DNA from: Rhizophagus clarus
Lineage: Eukaryota > Glomeromycota > Glomeromycetes > Glomerales > Glomeraceae
Assembly: GCA_015698045.1 (NCBI GenBank)
Contig: BLAL01000205.1
Span: 268,444-332,443 of the forward strand
Length of the DNA: 64,000 nt
Direction of reading: 5' to 3'
The position numbers and the translations under genes are program-made. Below, one piece after another: positions 12,753 through 24,236 of this stretch. The first letter of the stretch is position 1. Each line of letters begins with the position of its first letter. The notes below the pieces were generated by a model. That model was not told the origin of the DNA, did no database searches, and worked only from the letters and a program-made list of their open reading frames with translations.

Positions 12753-14831
12753 AAATACTCTTTTGCAGCCCCCATCCAGGTTCAGGTTATTCGGTCACAA
12801 ACACGCGGTTGAACACATGAAGTTCGCAAGTAATTAACATATTAACTCATAACACCCTTTCGTGTTGAACGATCAGGGAGAAGAGCATAATCTCCTGCAA
12901 CACAGACCGACACCCCCCAGAAATAGGCTCTTTCTGCAAACCTCTCCTCTTACACGTGTGTTGAACACGGAAGATTTGCAAGTAAACCCTGGGGCGTTAG
13001 GATCCCAGCATCCTATCTGTCTAACCAGGAATACCACCCTTCGTGTTGAACTTTCAGGCGGGCTTGGTGGTTCTCATGCAACAAAAGAGGCGCGAGTATG
13101 TGAAAACAGATACTAATATCAACATTAACGAATACTTAACCTTGAAACGAAACCGTGTCGTATTAAATATAAAGGTTTGTGAATGAGTTTTTTTATACGA
13201 GAAATTGATTGTTACACAGATAAAATCATACATACAGACATACAGTAGATCATGATAACTAACTCAGATGATCGATGCCAGCATATGATAAAAAGTGGCA
13301 AAACAATTATAGATACCACGGCGTGCTAGATTAATAGACATTCCGTTTATCTGGAAACTTAAAAGCACGACAATTAATATAAGCATTAATTTTTGATGCA
13401 AATACCTTAAATTGGCAAAATTTTATTGATTTTTAGATATATTAGCAGAGAAGCAAGCGAAATGTATGATGCTATCAAAGAGGGAGAGAGTACGCGGATC
13501 CTAGGCCATTTAATGCGAGTCCCAGCATCATGTTATTTCTTTACTCCTTACATTTACGTTTATATTTTTTGATGCACTGCGCCAGTGCCGTTGCATGTGA
13601 CGAGATTCATGTGAGTAATTTCACTGCGTCCATTGTACGCGTGATGATGGTCAGTGATTTTCTCGGCGAAGATCAAAATGCCGATATATAGCAAGAAGAG
13701 TAATACGTCCGTTTTATTTTGGAACATCTGTAAAGGCGGGAAAATCGATTAACATCATGTTGGCATGATTCAAGAAGTTAGCCGAGTAATAAACCAACTT
13801 ACCTTATTATTATTTTGCGGAAAATATGAGTTCGTTTGATTGTTAATATCAATGATTTTAATAATAGTACGTTAGATTGGTTTGATTAGTTTTATTCGAT
13901 TTTTATCTTACTTGCATGAGGCGGATAAAAGGGTTCACTAACTGGGACATCACCTTTTTATATAATTTACAGGATCGGTTTTGTTATGCACTTTTTGGAG
14001 AAATTACATTAATATGATCGCATCACGAAAATCTGATCAATGCACGTAATTACACGTTGCTTTCATTACTATTCACAAATCTATCAATGGCCAGAAAAGG
14101 AATTTTGGTTTATTATATAGAATGGTAGTACCCCTGGTCCTCATTACATTTCACAAGATCGAGATCTGTAAATCGGTAGATCAAGACGCTCAATTCCCAT
14201 TCTTATCCCATTCTAACATTAGGGACGTCGGATTGACTTGCGTAATGCTAATTCAAAGATTCGTAATGTGCCAGAAGCTTCCGGAAAAAAGGTGAATATC
14301 AGAACCGGATTAATTATTCATTGATCTATTCCCACGATCTATTCCCACGATCTATCCCCATAAATTTGTAAAGATATGACGGCATTTCATAAGACTTTGG
14401 CCCTAGCTTCATTGTTACAAAAATAATATATCCTAACCATTATTATGAAAATAGCGCATCTAAAAATAAAAACACTACGGAAATAGCATAAACGAATTTT
14501 TCGAGAATGCCTTTCTGCATTTCAGGTTATCGGTCTCACATGACGAAGTTAAACTACTGCGTATAGCGTATTCTGCGGATTCACATGAACCAGTGACGTC
14601 TTACGGTGCATGATATCCCGGACCCTCTAAGCCACCCACGTGATTCGAAAAAAGAAATAAATCTATATGGTGCCTGCCGTGCGATTCATTTACAAATTTG
14701 AGGCACATGACACATCATTACACGTGTCTTAAAACGAGAAATTCATATCGATACTTTATTATTAATGAATGCGTGACTGATACATAAAAATTAGCGAATA
14801 TCCCGATTACATGATACGAAACAATCAAAAT
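12753..14831. other. intergenic DNA between the multi-exon gene and the first Crinkler
   Basis: No gene supported. An 84-codon frame at 12862-13116 lies in a GC-richer patch with imperfect internal repeats (variants of CGTGTTGAAC at 12860, 12955 and 13040) and is probably not coding. A short triple repeat of CCCACGATCTATT lies at about 14325-14360. At about 14630-14662 there is a 30-bp segment (GCCACCCACGTGATTCGAAA and following) that recurs at about 16997-17029. Confidence 0.4.
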
Positions 14832-16930
14832 TCACTCATTTAAAAGTTTAAAACTCACTCCAAACCTTCTTTTAACATGTAAAATCAGATGAATGGGAAT
14901 AACTGTTGCGGTAAAACCGTCCGAAGAGATTCCTTGAAGGATTCCCCATAATTTATTATGTTTATCGAAAACCGGAGAACCTGAATCCCCGGGAGCACCT
15001 ATACATAGGATGATGAGAAAAAACAATCTGGAAACAAGTTCAAATAACCGTTGTTAAACAGGTGCTTACCAAATATTTTTGAATCCTCATGGCTTTTATC
15101 GCTTTTAACGAGTAAAACCTTCACATCACCAAATTCACGATAGAAAATACATTGCAATCTATCCCTTACCGATCCTTCGGTATAGTTTGTTGTCCTACCA
15201 ACTTTACAAACCCCATATTTTTTATAACAGTCGTTCACGGAATCCTTCGTATTATCAATACAGATTTTACAGTGAATTGAGGTATTACTAGTAGACACTT
15301 TTCCGCTAATAACAATCTCACAGAAAGCATAGTCAAGCAAGATTGCATCTCGTCCATATTCATTGTCTTCATATATAACATTATAAAAATTATACTTAGT
15401 AACCTTAGCACAAACGGTATACCCCTTATTATCAAAAAGTATTAGTAATAAGAAAAAATAAATGCCAAAACTTCATTGAGTACATACGTTTTCGGCATCA
15501 GCACTACCCGGCTGAATTACCTCATCATCAATATTTCCAACGCCATGTTTCACTGCAAGTATAAACGTTTTTCCCGTTTCGGCTTCATTTTCTATCTTAA
15601 ACAGTGCTCCTAGCGTACATACATTTGCACTACTAATACTGATACCGGGCGTAAGAGCTACAGGACTTGTATAACAAGCTGGTTCTATAATTCCGTATTT
15701 TATAAATACAGGATATCCTTCAAACTCTGCAGGAATTTCAACCAGCGTGCCCTTAGATACATTAACATAAGCAATGATGGCCGGTTTTTCATTAACCATT
15801 CCTGATGTTATATATGATAAAGATGGAGTATCTTTTCTATATGTACTCAACAGTTTATCTGAGAGAGCTTCAAGTCGTGAAAAATTGGCATCATCTGCAA
15901 TTGAAAGTATTTCTTGGTCATCGATCCATGTTGCAATAGACTGATTTTTTTCTAGGCACATTGTAGATGTTAGAAAATAATTAAAAAATGCGAAACATTC
16001 AAATTTGATAAATCATGCAAACCTGTTTTATCTAAACGGTTAAATTCTTCAGATAAGTTCTCACCCTGCTTCAACTCCGACTTTACTGCAGAATCTTTAT
16101 GACGTTTCTTGAGCTCTTGGTTGTTGAAATAATAATTTTTTCGCTCTCTTATAGTTCCGAGCCACACCCCATTACGAATAATTTCAATATTATCACCAGA
16201 ATTTTCGTATTTTATGGATCTACGATCCTTAGCGTCAAGACTATGCTCAAGTAGCCATCTTTCAAGATCCTCTAATAAAAAAATTCCTTCCTTCTGTTCT
16301 TCATTACGGTCAATAAGCATCACGGAGAGAATACCAGTGTCAAAATCGACTACCTTACACTGGATAAAGACTTTTGTGCCAAAATATTTTTTATCAATTT
16401 GTAAAACATCATTTATTCTAATAATTTTCGCATAATACAGATCTTGAAATCCAGCCCGATGAATATTTGGAATTATATAGTCGCTTACGCCTTCGTCTAA
16501 ACATAACTCATGTTAAGATATAACTATGTCTTAGTAGAAGCATATAAAAAATTGACTCCTTACATTGCTCCAGCCGTTTTAAAGCCGTTAAAAGTGGTGA
16601 ATCAATAATAACATTCGTAAATCCTTCTTCTGGAAGGTTCTCGTCATTCCAATAATCACTAATTTTTTCTTCAAGCTCTTTTATGCCTTCCGTGCCATCG
16701 TTTTCCAGAGAGAGTTTTGAGAATTCGTCATCACGAATTTGTACCATCCAAAGCTCTAAGTTACTGCCCTTAATATCGGAAAATATTTTATCGTTTTTCT
16801 TCTGTACTTCTTCGAAGATTTTCTTTTTAAGGGAATCGACAGTTTTGCTAGTGTTTATATCAATATTAAATTTCTCAGAATTTGCTTCAATGTTTCGAAA
16901 GAGACGGCAAGTGAGCTTAATATCCACCAT
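14832..16930 (-). CDS. Crinkler-type effector with trypsin-like protease C-terminus
   Basis: Five exons: 16564-16930, 16023-16496, 15488-15951, 15070-15424, 14832-14998. All introns are GT-AG and the phases agree, giving about 608 residues. I chose ATG 16930 rather than the upstream 16951 because it starts a typical Crinkler header: a ubiquitin-like segment with a Leu-Glu-Leu-Trp-Met-Val motif near residue 60. The C-terminal half has the parts of a chymotrypsin-fold protease: Val-Lys-His-Gly (exon 3), Leu-Leu-Asp-Tyr-Ala-Phe (exon 4) and Gly-Asp-Ser-Gly-Ser-Pro (exon 5), probable His, Asp and Ser of the triad in the right order. There is no N-terminal signal peptide, as is common for fungal Crinklers. 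By analogy it may act as a secreted or nuclear effector that cleaves host or competitor proteins; the target is unknown. It lies 300 bp downstream of a second Crinkler on the same strand. Confidence 0.8.
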
Positions 16931-17235
16931 GATTCTGTGTTTTTGTATCACCAGAACTTTCGAGCAAAAAACATTACGGAAAGCACAGAATTTATTAAGC
17001 CACCCGCGTGATTCGAAAAAAGAAACATTCGATGAATACCCTTTAGAAAATGATTATTTGTCCACGAGTTTCAGGACCTTTATTTACAAGGAAAAATTCA
17101 CGTGATTTCAGCGACCTCGGGTCGTCCAAATTTGCCAAGAAAAATTTTTTATTAATACATGCGAAAAATAAATACAAATGTTCGGGACGTAGCCCATGAT
17201 ACATGACGATTTTTTTTTCTATGTTAATGCCCCTA

Positions 17236-18871
17236 TTATTCTGTTTTTATCCGCTTTCCATCGACCAATGATGATTTTTGCTGATCAAAAACCCACTTAA
17301 TTTGCCCAAATAATTTCTCGATAGGTCCAACTAGGTCATCGCGGGATAATGATGGGTAGTTGATAGGTAGAGGTGTAGGCGTAGGCGAACACAAAAAAAC
17401 TTCGACCGGATTCCCATCACCATTATCATTCCCATCTCCAATACCACTTTGAACTTTTGTTATTACCCAGTCAACACCTGAAATTGGATATCAAATAAAA
17501 GAATTAGTAATAATCGCATTGATTTTGATCAGGTAATAATTCAGGTCATATTTTTCGAATTTGTTTTACAATCATACCCGTTGAGACAATACAGTACATT
17601 GCACCTTCATACAAATCAGCATCATCATAAGTACGTTTTTTACGATTGCATTGCAGAGATGCATGTGCTTGGACACTGCTCTGGGCAACGCCTTGGTTAA
17701 TATCTTCTCGTTTTGCTTCAGTTACAGAAATAATTACGTCTCCCATTTTGATCACCCAATCTATGGGTCCCTTTCCATGACTTCCAGAGACTTCATACTG
17801 GGGATAAACTTTTACAGTACCATCGAAGATGGACGCCACACCATATATAATCGCAGAAATAAATTCACAACGGGTGGCCTCATTCGCGCTAGTGATGGGT
17901 GGGGATGCTTTGTGCATTCTTAAAAAATCATCAATCACACTGTTCCTGATCTCTTCTGGAGTTGCCGAACTTCCAATCTCAATACATGGCAATTGATCAT
18001 AGCTATCAGCCTTCAAACCGAAAAGAACCTTCATCTTGGGGAAAGTATACGAAGAGAAAGGTTGTTGCGCTATAAAAACAGCCATGCATAAATTAACTAA
18101 TCAGACATTTGGTAGAATCGGTATGTGAATATCCTGAATATCTTGATAGTACTTACACGTATCCACAACAATTTCCAGATCCACCTTGGGGGTAGTAGTC
18201 CAGATAATGCTCAATAAATCCTCATCAGCAGAAAACTGAATAACTTTACGCTCTGTCACAATCTCAACCGTACCACTTGCACTCTGGGAACTCGAACTTG
18301 CCAGGTCTAATTTTTTACGCATTTTACCTGTCGAAATTTTTCTCTTCAAGCCAGCGCCACCTATTACACGACTTATTACGATGTGCTCGTTTTCTGTCCC
18401 ATCCGGAAACGTGAAATATTCACAAAGCTTCTTCTTAAAACCTTCCAATGACACCATTTCTCGGCTCACTGTCCATTGAAAATTCGCACTCTTACGCCCA
18501 TACGTTGCGGTGCAGTGAACTTCTTTCGTCTCAACAGGACGCTGTACGATTATATGTATGTGCTCGTCGGCTGGCTGGGAGGTAAAATATTTGCTAATCT
18601 TCGAAAGAGGTGGAAGTTCCTCACCACAAAGGTCCTCCTTGATATTAACATTTATTTTTGTGTTGACGAGCTCAAGTTTCTTGTTTTCTTTTTCGAAGGA
18701 AATGTCGACCTTCCATAGCTTGAGGTCTTTTGCCTTAACATTATCGTCAATTTTTTCCTTGATAGCGTCCCTGAGTTTGCTAATAGACTTGTTTATCTCA
18801 ATATCAACTTCGAAAGCATTTTCATAAGGGTTTTCACCCACAACCAAACAACTGAGTGTGATAGTTGACAT
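17236..18871 (-). CDS. Crinkler-type effector with PD-(D/E)xK nuclease-like C-terminus
   Basis: Three exons: 18157-18871, 17578-18069 and 17236-17477, joined by GTAAGT...TATAG and GTATGA...TTCAG introns; phases agree and the product is about 482 residues. Reading straight through would hit TGA at 18101, which lies in intron 1. Residues 1-60 are the ubiquitin-like Crinkler header (Leu-Ser-Cys-Leu-Val-Val-Gly near the start, Leu-Lys-Leu-Trp-Lys-Val-Asp near 55). A middle region with a Ser-rich linker follows. The C-terminal region has Gly-Pro-Ile-Asp-Trp-Val-Ile, then Thr-Glu-Ala-Lys-Arg, the core of a restriction-endonuclease-like fold (Asp ... Glu-x-Lys). Such nuclease-tipped Crinklers are a known family class and are thought to act in host nuclei. 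No signal peptide is visible. No break was seen, so the gene looks intact. Confidence 0.82.
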
Positions 18872-19128
18872 AGCGCTTTTATAGGAATATTTGGGTCGGA
18901 TAAAAAAATAGTGTTACGTTCCGGAGTGAGATAAAAATTTATTTCTGGGGTGGGAAAGACAAGCGTTAATATAGGTTTTTATGTCGCACAGGGATTACAT
19001 CATTTCACGTGATCCATTTCTCATATACGTTCGATAAAATAATACTTTATTTATGAAATAAAACGTTGCCGGAACCCGGCCTACAGTACATTACATAGAA
19101 ATTGCGAATATATCGCTACATGATGATC

Positions 19129-19621
19129 TTATCTAGCAAGGTATTTAGTGCTTAACATGGGCGTGAGGCCCGTTACTGGGTTTATGTTTATATCTCCAGT
19201 ATACCATGCTTGTGATGAATTAGAAAATATCTTCAGTTTTGTACCATCCGGACCCTCAGTAAACTTCACCACTTCATTCGCAAGAGTAGCAACTTGGTTG
19301 CTAGATATTTTTTCATTAGAGGTGAGATGGTTGAGAGTATTATCTCTATCTTTGTCCAACTCATCAATTGTTTAAGTATCAGATGTATTGGTCTTATTGA
19401 GCACTTTGACCTTATCAGACATCTTGTTTTCCTAATTACAAGGTCCATAGTGAGAAAAACTCGTTCCCATACATACATAACTTCTGGTATATACATACCT
19501 TAGCGAAGCACTTACAGGTAAATTTTTGCGGAAAGTTGGCTGAACTTCCACATACTCCTACATGCTTTATATCTTGCTGGGAAAAAGAGCGCCAAGCCAA
19601 AGTTAAGGAAGTATGAGGCAT
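19129..19621 (-). pseudogene. short two-exon gene of unknown function, probably broken
   Basis: One frame starts at ATG 19621 and runs to a GTATGT donor at about 19500; a second coding piece begins after an AG at about 19437 and ends at 19129. The second piece has an in-frame TAA near 19374, a few codons after it starts, so the gene is either broken or spliced differently. The first exon is Cys-rich (five Cys in about 25 residues); the second is hydrophilic. Not recognised. It lies 260 bp upstream of the nuclease Crinkler on the same strand. Confidence 0.4.
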
Positions 19622-20540
19622 AATTAGTATTGTTGTCTGATGCCAAGAGTTCCATGGCTGAAGGCGTTAAAGCAAAAGCACATGCAAATGGAATCTTCTT
19701 ACCTTTTCACATGTAGATCTACCAGAAAGACGTATAGTTAGTTTTACGCCCAGCGATCTCGAAATTGCGAAGTTCTCAGCCCTTCATAACATAAGTTTCT
19801 GTCAGTATTATTTACTTATATGGTATGCCCTGTACCACAACTTCACATTTGTTAGGAAAAATAGGTAGAGGCTTAATGAACGTCTGTGTCCAGCCATGTG
19901 ATTATTTATTTCGTGACTAAGCAAAAAAACACATTGAATCACACCACATGTGATATCAATAATATACTGCGCATAATATTTTTATTAAATTGAGGTTTAC
20001 ACTAATAAAAACAAAATATTCAATGTATATCCATGTATAAAAATACCTATCAATATATTCACTAACTCATATCGGCGGATTTGTTTCATCGTCTAAATAT
20101 GTTAAATTTGTTATACAATGTATTATAAAAGTTAAAGATATGCAATATAGTGATCTAAAAAAAATGCGTACAATTTTTAAAAGTGCAATTCAGCATGATT
20201 TTAATTTTGGCCAGAATTAACATAATTTCGGCTAGATTTAATATACTGTAACTGGTAATATGATAGTAATGATAATTAGTTAAACAAAAAAAGAAAAAAA
20301 ACTTTAACACCACAATAATTAAATCTATAATTACAAAACAATTTCACACTTAATAATTTGTTGAATAATAATTAATATCACTATAAATTAATAAAAAGGA
20401 AATTATATGAAAAAAACTATATTTTAATTCAAAGAAAAAAAATTACACCACACTGTATACATGATTTTATAAAAAAATTAAGCCGCAATTGCATAATTTT
20501 AACTGTAATATTAATGTTATAATGCTGTATTAATTGCACA
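19622..20540. other. AT-rich intergenic DNA
   Basis: No gene, RNA gene or repeat could be supported here. Confidence 0.4.
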
Positions 20541-20544
20541 TGCA

Positions 20545-21195
20545 CTGCAATATATAAGAAAAAATGGAAAATACAGTAAGAAAGGACAAAGGAAGAATAA
20601 AGGAAAGAAGAGATAAATGAAAAGGGATAAATTGAAGTAAAGATGATCAAAAAGAAATGAGGAAGGAACAAAAAAAGGTAAAGGATAGTGAAAAAGAATG
20701 AATGAAACAAAAAAAGAATGAAAGAGAATGAAAGGAAGCAAAGGAGGAATGAAAATCAATAAAGGGAACAAAAAAAAGCAACAAAAGAAGTCAAAGATCA
20801 ATGAAAGAAACCAAAGATCATTGAAAAGAGACCAAAGATCAATGAAAGAAACGAAAAAAGTAATGAAAGAAACCAAGGATCAATGAAAAAAAACAAAAAA
20901 AAAGCAACGAAAGAAATCAAAGATCAATGAAATAAACCAAAAAAGCAATAAAAGAAACAATGATGAAAGGAATAAAAGATCAATGAAAGGAATAACAAAA
21001 GAACCACAAAAGATCAATGAAAGAACCATAGAAGAAACGAAAGGAATAATAAAAAAAAGAAACGAAAAAACCACGAAAAGAAGAGAAATAAAGGGGAAAA
21101 AAATGAAAGAAAAGCCAGAACACCCACCCATAGAAAAAAAAAGAAAGAAAACGGTTAATATCATCTTAAAAGAAAATAAAACAACAGGAGAAGAG
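20545..21195 (+). repeat. long polypurine tract with a degenerate minisatellite
   Basis: The plus strand is almost entirely A and G for about 650 bp, with pyrimidines mostly confined to a recurring AAAGATCAATGAAAGAAACC-type unit (for example 20790-20850, 20870-20930, 20975-21030). The minus-strand frames across it are Phe/Ser/Leu-rich artefacts of this composition. Such homopurine stretches can form triplex DNA. On the minus strand it supplies a very long polypyrimidine run downstream of the small micro-exon gene. Confidence 0.75.
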
Positions 21196-21218
21196 ACGTA
21201 AGAGACTTATTTGAATTT

Positions 21219-21457
21219 TCACTCATATGGTACACATCTAAAAAGACAAAAAGTTTAGTAAAAGAACAAGGGAAAGAATGAAAAGAAAACAAAAAAAAGG
21301 AGAAGAAATTAAAACTCACCTTGAATTTCCGAAATGGATAAAAACAGCCACGCCTAAAAAAAAAGAACAAGTTAATAAGAGACAAAAGAAAGGAGAATAA
21401 AAGCAAAAAAAACTTACCTGTTACAGTATTTAATCCTGAAGCTAAAGGTAACGCCAT
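21219..21457 (-). CDS. possible 30-residue peptide gene made of micro-exons
   Basis: ATG at 21457 begins a 40-nt exon (21418-21457) ending at a GTAAGT donor. After a T-rich intron, a 34-nt exon (21320-21353) lies between TTTTTTTTAG and GTGAGT; a third piece starts at 21237 after CTTTTTAG and reaches TGA at 21219-21221. Phases agree and the product is 30 residues, mildly hydrophobic in the middle. Four good splice signals in the right order are hard to get by chance, but AT/pyrimidine-rich DNA offers many decoys. No family recognised; it may be the start of a longer transcript. Confidence 0.35.
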
Positions 21458-21479
21458 TAACTAAAAAATTTAAATTGTG

Positions 21480-21720
21480 GTTTATAATTTTTGAAAAAAA
21501 AATTATTTTTTTATTTTTTAAAAAAAAAATTCCCTTATCATAAAACAAATGATTTTTTATTTTTTTAAAAAAAATTTCTCTTAAAAAAAAATGATTTTTT
21601 ATTTTTTAAAAAAAAATTTCCCTTAAAAAAAATGACATTTTTTTTAAAAAAAAAATTTCACTTAAAAAAAACGATATATTTTTTTAAAAAAAATTTCTCT
21701 TTCGCCAAAATATAAAAATC
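21480..21720. repeat. alternating A- and T-run repeat
   Basis: Five or so copies of a unit of T-run, A-run, then TTCCCTTA/TTTCTCTTA, each able to fold on itself. Low complexity; no gene. Confidence 0.6.
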
Positions 21721-21985
21721 TGAAGTCTGAACAAAACTACTAGCATTGATTATCTATTTATAACATAAAAGGCAATATCGCTTGCCATTTACGATAAGCT
21801 TATCTCATGAGTTGATATAAAAAAGGAATATGTTATATATCACATGCACTTTATCTAGTTTTGAACTGGTATAACCGGTATTATGATCTGATTATTTGGG
21901 TAAACAGGTTTTTTTTTTTGAATTTATTACATTTAGATAAAAAACAATTTAAAAAAATAATTATTTTTTTTTTTCTTTTTTGTAG

Positions 21986-23114
21986 TATTGCCGGATGAAA
22001 AGCATGACCGGACTATTGGAATTAAGGTAAGGGAGGGTTGGGGTGGTGTTTTTTGTTGTTGTTTTTTTTAATTAATTAATTAATTATTTTTTTTTTTTCT
22101 TTTTTTGTAGTGTTGCCGGACAAAAAACGTGACCAGACTTTTGGAATTAAGGTAAGGAAGGGTTGGGGGAGATGTTTTTCGTTGGTTTTTTTATTTAATT
22201 AATTAATTATTTTTTTTTTCTTTTTTGTAGTGTTGCCAGACGAAAAACATGACCGGACTTTTGAAATTAAGGTAAGGAGGTGTTTTTCGTTGGTTTTTTT
22301 TTATTTAATTAATTAATTATTATTTTTTTTTTCTTTTCTGTAGTGTTGCTGGATGAAAAGCACGACCGGACTATTGGAATTAAGGTAAGGGAGGGTTGGG
22401 GTGGTGTTTTTTGTTTAATTAATTAATTATTTTTTTGTTTGTTTTTTCTTTTTTGTAGTGTTGTCGGACGAAAAGCATGACCGGACTATTGGAATTAAAG
22501 TAAGGGAGGGTTGGGGGAGGTGTTTTTTGTTGTTTTTTTTTTAATTAATTAATTAATTATTTGTTTTTTTTTTCTTTTTTGTAGTGTTGCCAGACGAAAA
22601 GCACGACCGGACTATTGGAATTAAGGTAAGGGAGGGTTGGGGTGGTGTTTTTTGTTTAATTAATTAATTATTTATTTGTCTTTTTTTCTTTTTTGTAGTG
22701 TTGCCAGACGAAAAGCACGACCGGACTATTGGAATTAAGGTAAGGGAGGGTTGGGGTGGTGTTTTTCGTTGTTGTTTTTTTAATTAATTAATTATTTGTT
22801 TGTTTTTTTTCTTTTTGTAGTGTTGCTGGACGAAAAGCACGACCGGACTTTTGGAATTAAGGACAATTAAGGTAAGGGAGGGTTGGGGAGGTGTTTTTCG
22901 TTGTTTTTTTAATTAATTATTAATTTTTTTTTTTTTGTAGTGTTGCCGGACGAAAAGCATGACTGGACTTTTGGAATTAAGGACAATTAAGGTAAGGGAG
23001 GGTTGTGGTGGTGTTTTTCGTTGGTTTTTTTTTTAATTAATTAATTATTTTTTTTTTTCTTTCTTTTTTGTAGTGTTGCCAGACGAAAAGCACGACCGGA
23101 CTTCACAATTTAAT
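21986..23114 (+). repeat. tandem array of ten exon-like units with splice sites
   Basis: Ten copies of a 100-125-bp unit. Each has a core of 41 nt (TGTTGCCGGACGAAAAGCAC and 21 more bases), immediately preceded by a T-run ending in TTTTGTAG or CTGTAG and followed by GTAAGG. Cores lie at 21986-22026, 22111-22151, 22231-22271, 22344-22384, 22459-22499, 22585-22625, 22699-22739, 22821-22871, 22941-22991 and from 23074. The two at 22821 and 22941 carry a 10-nt duplication at the 3' end, making 51 nt; the last lacks a donor. The spacers hold GGGAGGGTTGGGG and repeated TTAA. In one frame the core reads Leu-Pro-Asp-Glu-Lys-His-Asp-Arg-Thr-Ile-Gly-Ile-Lys. A similar but diverged exon-like piece (Gly-Asp-Glu ... 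Ile-Gly-Ile-Gln) lies at 23441-23472. No start codon is evident upstream. Confidence 0.75.
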
Positions 23115-24044
23115 ATTTTGACATTATTAAAACGATTTGTTAAATAACTTTTATAAAAGCATTCTGTGCCTTTCATATATTGTGTATTTAAAAAAAAATT
23201 ATCCTTTTATTTAATGATCATAGGGCCATTGGTGTTCCGAATCTAATGATATAACTTTTACTATTCTGTTTTACCGAGTTTTACCGAATGTAAAATAAAA
23301 TAAAAGTATATCGATCATAATATGACTTATCTGCAGCAAATGGAATTCCTTGAGACACGGGTATGTTGTTTCTTTGGAAAGAATATCGGAATTGACTTTA
23401 AGAAATGTTCTAACGTTTCTTCTTTTTTAATTTTTGTAGGTGATGAGTTCTCTGGGCTTATTGGGATACAGGTATATTGTTTTTGTAGAAAGGCGGCGTT
23501 CGCAAGGCTCTGTAACAACGATCATCTATTTAAAAGTCAAAGCTTTCGTACTGGTGGATTTAAATATCATGAGATTTCAATGTCGGTTAAATGAATTTTA
23601 AAATCATCGTCAGTAAATGATATAAAGAAAGATTCTTTGTCTCCATATTTTAAAAATAATTTTTAAAATTAAAAATTATTAAAAGATAATGAAAATTTTG
23701 GTTATTTCTTTATTTTCAAAATTCTTTAAATATGATGGCAAATTTATACGAAATCCAGTTATTTTTGCTGCCTTATTTAATTATTTTACATCAATAAAAA
23801 GCTTTTGAAGAATAAATAATACCATTAACAACTGCAAATAACTACAATTGTATTCATAAAACTTTTATTTGCAACTGGTGTAAAAAGTGATGGGTTCTTA
23901 AAATAGTTGATGGGTTATAAAAAGTTATTATTATTTTAATTTTTAAGTATGAGTTGTAAAAAATTTTTTTATTTTCTGATTATTCTACATAAGATTGATA
24001 AGATGAATGTGTAACACAATCGTATTTTGCACTGTTTACTAATT
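23115..24044. other. AT-rich intergenic DNA with one exon-like segment
   Basis: A 32-nt segment at 23441-23472 lies between TTTTTGTAG and GTATAT and encodes a motif like that of the upstream array. An ATG-led frame at 23322-23594 spans it. Otherwise nothing was seen. Confidence 0.35.
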
Positions 24045-24236
24045 TTTTATTAAAAATTCTTAATTTAAGCTAATTCCAAGGATCGGCGCATATGTTTCAT
24101 TTCCATATTAAGAATGTTAAAATAAAAATTCCTTTCCAAGTACATCTTAGCATGTCTAAAATTCCATCTATAAGCTCCGTATCTGTTAAATTGGGATTGT
24201 TGTTAAGCTGAGCAATTTTATTAAACCTGTCAATAT
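24045..24236 (-). pseudogene. distal piece of a gene split by the 15-kb element
   Basis: The minus strand reads as protein here (Phe-Asn-Lys-Ile-Ala-Gln-Leu-Asn, then Leu-Thr-Asp-Thr-Glu-Leu-Ile). Removing the 15-kb element and one AATAT copy joins this frame exactly to the frame ending at 39214, so the two are parts of one former coding exon. Product unknown. Confidence 0.55.

Noticed and set aside
12862..13116. 84-codon frame in a GC-richer patch
   Set aside because: Internal imperfect repeats and no splice or family support; more likely non-coding.
18101..18103. TGA as a nonsense codon in the nuclease Crinkler
   Set aside because: It falls within a GT-AG intron (18070-18156) whose removal keeps the frame.
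20429..21164. Phe/Leu/Ser-rich minus-strand frames that look like membrane proteins
   Set aside because: They come from the complement of the polypurine tract.
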